Assembly (NCBI GenBank): GCA_900319485.1
Contig: ONOQ01000021.1
Span: 1 to 33,904 of the forward strand
Direction of reading: 5' to 3'
Source: an uncultured Bacteroidales bacterium
GTDB lineage: Bacteria; Bacteroidota; Bacteroidia; Bacteroidales; UBA932
DNA: 33,904 bases
The translations under genes were made by a program, and so were the position numbers. How positions within the stretch are numbered: the stretch's first letter is position 1; each line of letters opens with the position of its first letter. Shown piece by piece: positions 31,480 through 33,904 of this stretch. The notes beneath the pieces were generated by a model. That model saw only the letters and a list, made by a program, of their open reading frames with translations. It was not told where the DNA came from and ran no database searches.

Positions 31480-32264
31480 TAAACTTCCTTTCACGTTTTG
31501 TCCAGGAGGACCTGGCCGATTTCGGCAACCTGGACGCCGCCGACGATATGCTCCTTGATGTCCAGACCATCACGGACGCTATGATGACAACCGCCCAGAA
31601 GATAGGTGAACTGGGAATCCGCTTTGCCCTGAACCTTCTTGTGTGCTGGCTCCTGGTGCATTTCTTCTATTACAGGAAAAGCCGCAGAAGAGACTACTAT
31701 TTCACGTTCATCGTGTTCTCGTCGGCAATGCTCACCCTGCTCTACATTATGGGTAACGTGGAGGTGGGAGTGGGCCTTACGCTGGGCCTGTTTGCCATTT
31801 TTGGCGTAATCCGCTACCGTACGGAGACTGTCCCCATCAGGGAGATGACCTACCTCTTCATTATTATCGCGCTTGCGGCGGTGAACGGCCTTGCGCCGCT
31901 GTACCACGTGGTAGATCTTGCATCGGCCCCTCACTATGTCCTTGGCTGGGGTAATGTGGGCGTTATGGCCCTTGTTAATGGCCTTATGCTGCTTCTGGTG
32001 TGGGTGCTTGAGAGCGAGAGCCTTGTGAAGCACGTCACCACAAAACTTGTCCAGTACGACAGGATAGAACTGATTGTCCCGGAAAAGAGGGATGAACTTG
32101 TTGCCGATCTTGAAAAGCGCCTTGGCGTGAAGGTGGAGAACGTGGAGATAGGCCACGTGGATTTCCTGAAGGATTCCGCTATGATAAAAGTGTATTACAG
32201 GCTGGGAAAAGGTGAGAGCAATTCCGTTAACACCGTCACCCGCGCAAAAGACTACGTAGGATGA
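31476..32264 (+). CDS. DUF4956 membrane protein
   Basis: A 262-residue inner-membrane protein with five hydrophobic segments (about 49-65, 74-94, 98-112, 124-143 and 157-175) and a cytoplasmic C-terminal domain of about 85 residues. The conserved DUF4956 core TLGLFAIFGVIRYRTETVPIREMTYLF is present. It is usually encoded next to VTC-domain proteins, and here its ATG overlaps the VTC stop by four bases. It may form a membrane partner for the VTC protein, for example for polymer export, which is an inference from conserved gene order. Confidence 0.88.
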   Translation: MINFLSRFVQEDLADFGNLDAADDMLLDVQTITDAMMTTAQKIGELGIRFALNLLVCWLLVHFFYYRKSRRRDYYFTFIVFSSAMLTLLYIMGNVEVGVGLTLGLFAIFGVIRYRTETVPIREMTYLFIIIALAAVNGLAPLYHVVDLASAPHYVLGWGNVGVMALVNGLMLLLVWVLESESLVKHVTTKLVQYDRIELIVPEKRDELVADLEKRLGVKVENVEIGHVDFLKDSAMIKVYYRLGKGESNSVNTVTRAKDYVG

Positions 32265-33106
32265 AAAAGATAGCCCTCATACTGGCTCTGATGCTGCCAG
32301 CTGCTGCTTTCGGCCAGACCTTCTCTACCGGAGCACGCGCCTCCGTGGGAGTGGACTACAAGATTAAGAAAGGCCTCCACATTGAGGCCCGGGAAGAGGT
32401 CAGGGCGGCCGATAACTTTGCAGGCCTCAATAGCCTAAGGACCACCATTGGGGTAACATACAAGCCGCTTGACTTCCTGAAAGTGGGCGTAGGGTACACC
32501 CTCATCAACCCCTACAAGATAAACAAGGACCTTGGTGACGACAACCTCTACACGGGTTTTTGGGCCCCCAAGCACAGGCTTACGGCCGATATAACCGGCA
32601 CGCTGAAGGCCGGGAAGTTCAACTTCACCCTCAGGGAACGCCTTCAGTTCACTCATAATGCCGATGACGGCCTCAACGTGTACCAGAGCACAAGAAACGC
32701 CCTTTCGCTGAAGAGTAGAATCGGCGTAAAATACAAGGGCTTCAAGTATGTGGACCCTTCACTGTCGTTTGAAGTGAAAGCCGCCCTCAACGACCCCTGG
32801 GGCGTCACATCAGGTAGCGCCCAGACCACCAACGACACCAAAAGGGAGTACTACACCTACACCCACACCGGCTACACCCACGCTTATATCAACAGGCTAA
32901 GGTTGAACCTTGGCGCGGACATCAACCTCAGTAAGTACCACACCCTGAGCCCGTACGTCCTGTTTGATTACTATATGGACTATGAGATAGACACCAACGG
33001 GGCCGATAAATGGGCCGAAAAAGGTGTCCGCATCTTCACCGACAGCACCGGCTGGGTCTACAGCACTGGCCTCATCCTGGGGCTCAAATATACGTTCAGT
33101 TTCTGA
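32261..33106 (+). CDS. DUF2490 outer-membrane protein
   Basis: A 281-residue protein with signal peptide MKKIALILALMLPAAAFG. Its long amphipathic strands are typical of DUF2490 barrels (LHIEAREEVRAADNFAGLNSLRTTIGVTYKP, FLKVGVGYTLINPY, FNFTLRERLQFTHN). It ends TFSF, the usual C-terminal Phe of outer-membrane proteins. It overlaps the DUF4956 gene by four bases and is the last gene of the cluster. It could be the outer-membrane component of the same pathway. Confidence 0.85.
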   Translation: MKKIALILALMLPAAAFGQTFSTGARASVGVDYKIKKGLHIEAREEVRAADNFAGLNSLRTTIGVTYKPLDFLKVGVGYTLINPYKINKDLGDDNLYTGFWAPKHRLTADITGTLKAGKFNFTLRERLQFTHNADDGLNVYQSTRNALSLKSRIGVKYKGFKYVDPSLSFEVKAALNDPWGVTSGSAQTTNDTKREYYTYTHTGYTHAYINRLRLNLGADINLSKYHTLSPYVLFDYYMDYEIDTNGADKWAEKGVRIFTDSTGWVYSTGLILGLKYTFSF

Positions 33107-33117
33107 GTGTCAATGAC

Positions 33118-33163
33118 TTAAATGTATAGGGGTGCACCTCAAGGTGCACCCCTATACATTTAA
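33118..33163. repeat. 46-bp perfect inverted repeat, likely bidirectional terminator
   Basis: Two 21-bp arms (33118-33138 and 33143-33163) are perfectly complementary around the loop TCAA. It lies between convergent genes, which suits a transcription barrier, but there is no T-run on either side. A further small hairpin GCTGA/TCAGC follows at 33167-33179. The total length of 46 bp equals that of the palindrome at 13545-13590, though the sequences differ. Confidence 0.8.
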
Positions 33164-33179
33164 TATGCTGAGTATCAGC

Positions 33180-33467
33180 TTATTCTCCCAAGCCTTTCTT
33201 TACGGCGGCGCTTAGTTCGTCGTAGAGGGCGTCCGTCTTTTCGAACAGTTCCTTGCGGATACTGGTGAAGCATACCTTGGGCTTCTCTGCGCCTGCGCTC
33301 TTTGCAACCTTCTCACGGAGATCATTGAAAAGGTCTACGGCCTTGTCAATAAGGTTTGCGATTTCGTCGGCGTTCTTGCCGGGGTTTACGTTCAGGAAGA
33401 GGGTGCAGTCATCTACGAATGCGCCGATCACGTACTCAATGTCTTTTTTGATGTCTCTTAAATTCAT
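33180..33467 (-). CDS. Small helical protein of unknown function
   Basis: A 95-residue soluble protein beginning MNLRDIKKDIEYVIGAFVDDC. It is predicted to be all helical with many charged residues and has no signal peptide. It looks like a conserved Bacteroidales protein, but I cannot assign a function. The frame is open to 33509. I use the ATG at 33467 because a TATCTTTG promoter box lies between the two starts and an AGAGAGAT stretch directly precedes it. Confidence 0.75.
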   Translation of the reverse strand: MNLRDIKKDIEYVIGAFVDDCTLFLNVNPGKNADEIANLIDKAVDLFNDLREKVAKSAGAEKPKVCFTSIRKELFEKTDALYDELSAAVKKGLGE

Positions 33468-33489
33468 ATCTCTCTGAATTAATTCGGTG

Positions 33490-33497
33490 CAAAGATA
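33490..33497 (-). promoter_or_regulatory. -7 element of the 33467 gene
   Basis: TATCTTTG on the minus strand matches the consensus exactly and ends 22 bp before the ATG. Confidence 0.6.
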
Positions 33498-33567
33498 GCA
33501 ATTTTCCAATTATTATAAAAATAACTAACTTCGTAGAATCAAAGAGGACAACTCCGGAAACGGACAG

Positions 33568-33903
33568 TTAAAGCGTCACCTCTTCCTTTTCCACCCAGGT
33601 TTTCTGCCAGGTTTCTCCGCAGCGGGCGCAGGTAAAGTCGCAGTGGTAATACCGGGTTACGTCCTGGACCATGACTGTGCGGTATTGTGTGCGGTACTGG
33701 GCCTCCCGGCTTACTTCCACGTCCCCGCGCATGGTAACTTTGTCTCCGGTATATATTTTTACAGCCTCTGTCTTTTCCCGGGGCTTGCTCCTGACTTCCT
33801 TGTCTAGGACGTTCTCACCTTCTTCATGGCTTGCATAGTAGCCGCAGTGGGGGCACACACTCTTGAAGAGGTTTTTCCAGATAGCCCATATTCTCCACAG
33901 CAC
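33568..33903 (-). CDS. Zinc-ribbon protein, N-terminus at or beyond the window edge
   Basis: An open frame of 111 residues with two Cys pairs, CPHC (about 17-20) and CARC (about 92-95), far enough apart to form a split zinc ribbon. A beta-rich middle part (REAQYRTQYRTVMVQDVTRYY) lies between them, and the C-terminus is Glu/Lys-rich. A GTG at 33903 could be the start, but the frame touches the window edge, so the true N-terminus may lie outside. Function is unknown. Confidence 0.6.
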   Translation of the reverse strand: MLWRIWAIWKNLFKSVCPHCGYYASHEEGENVLDKEVRSKPREKTEAVKIYTGDKVTMRGDVEVSREAQYRTQYRTVMVQDVTRYYHCDFTCARCGETWQKTWVEKEEVTL

Positions 33904-33904
33904 A

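Overview
The window looks like a chromosomal segment of a Bacteroidota bacterium, most likely an uncultured member of the Bacteroidales with moderately high GC. The signs are promoter boxes of the form TAnnTTTG ahead of many genes, almost no Shine-Dalgarno sequences, a DUF4249 lipoprotein paired with a TonB-dependent receptor, a SurA/OstA envelope cluster, and DUF2490, DUF4956 and WG-repeat proteins. I could not run database searches; family names rest on motifs and overall sequence character read by eye.

Layout. (1) 1-1540: a leftward promoter for a gene outside the window, then pepT on the plus strand, closed by a bidirectional terminator. (2) 1530-11806, minus strand: a nine-gene unit whose genes overlap or lie within 4 bp of each other. 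In transcription order it encodes a small lipoprotein, a TonB-type outer-membrane receptor, a DUF4249 lipoprotein, a RelA/SpoT-type alarmone synthetase, an HD alarmone hydrolase, an aminoglycoside-phosphotransferase-like kinase, a membrane sensor carrying both a SpoIIE phosphatase and an RsbW-like kinase domain, a STAS protein and an OPT oligopeptide transporter. (3) 11882-13745: tRNA-Gln, tRNA-Met, a tandem 52-bp palindromic repeat, two near-identical small RNA-like units with terminators, a DUF3800 gene of foreign character and a 46-bp palindrome. This is the accessory part of the window. (4) 13746-18875, plus strand: six secreted or membrane proteins, several with WG-like repeats, of unknown joint function. 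(5) 18872-22431: a cytidylate-kinase-like gene divergent from an NhaC antiporter, then a PBP4-type D-Ala-D-Ala carboxypeptidase. (6) 22450-28442: an envelope-biogenesis run of two SurA-like chaperones, an OstA/LptA-like protein and galE. (7) 28499-33106: a Cthe_2159-like beta-helix lipoprotein, a small secreted protein, a VTC-domain protein, a DUF4956 membrane protein and a DUF2490 barrel. (8) 33118-33904: a 46-bp perfect inverted repeat, a small conserved protein and a zinc-ribbon protein cut by the window edge.

The most unusual signals are: (a) a family of about 26-bp palindromic elements, GA-N7-TCAGG-N7'-TGACG, inserted in frame in the PBP4 and OstA-like genes with compensatory stem changes; (b) the tandem small RNA units at 12431-12650; (c) the nine-gene unit linking outer-membrane reception, alarmone turnover, partner switching and peptide import; (d) a more than tenfold excess of the 7-mer GGCCGAT/ATCGGCC across the whole window except the DUF3800 island.
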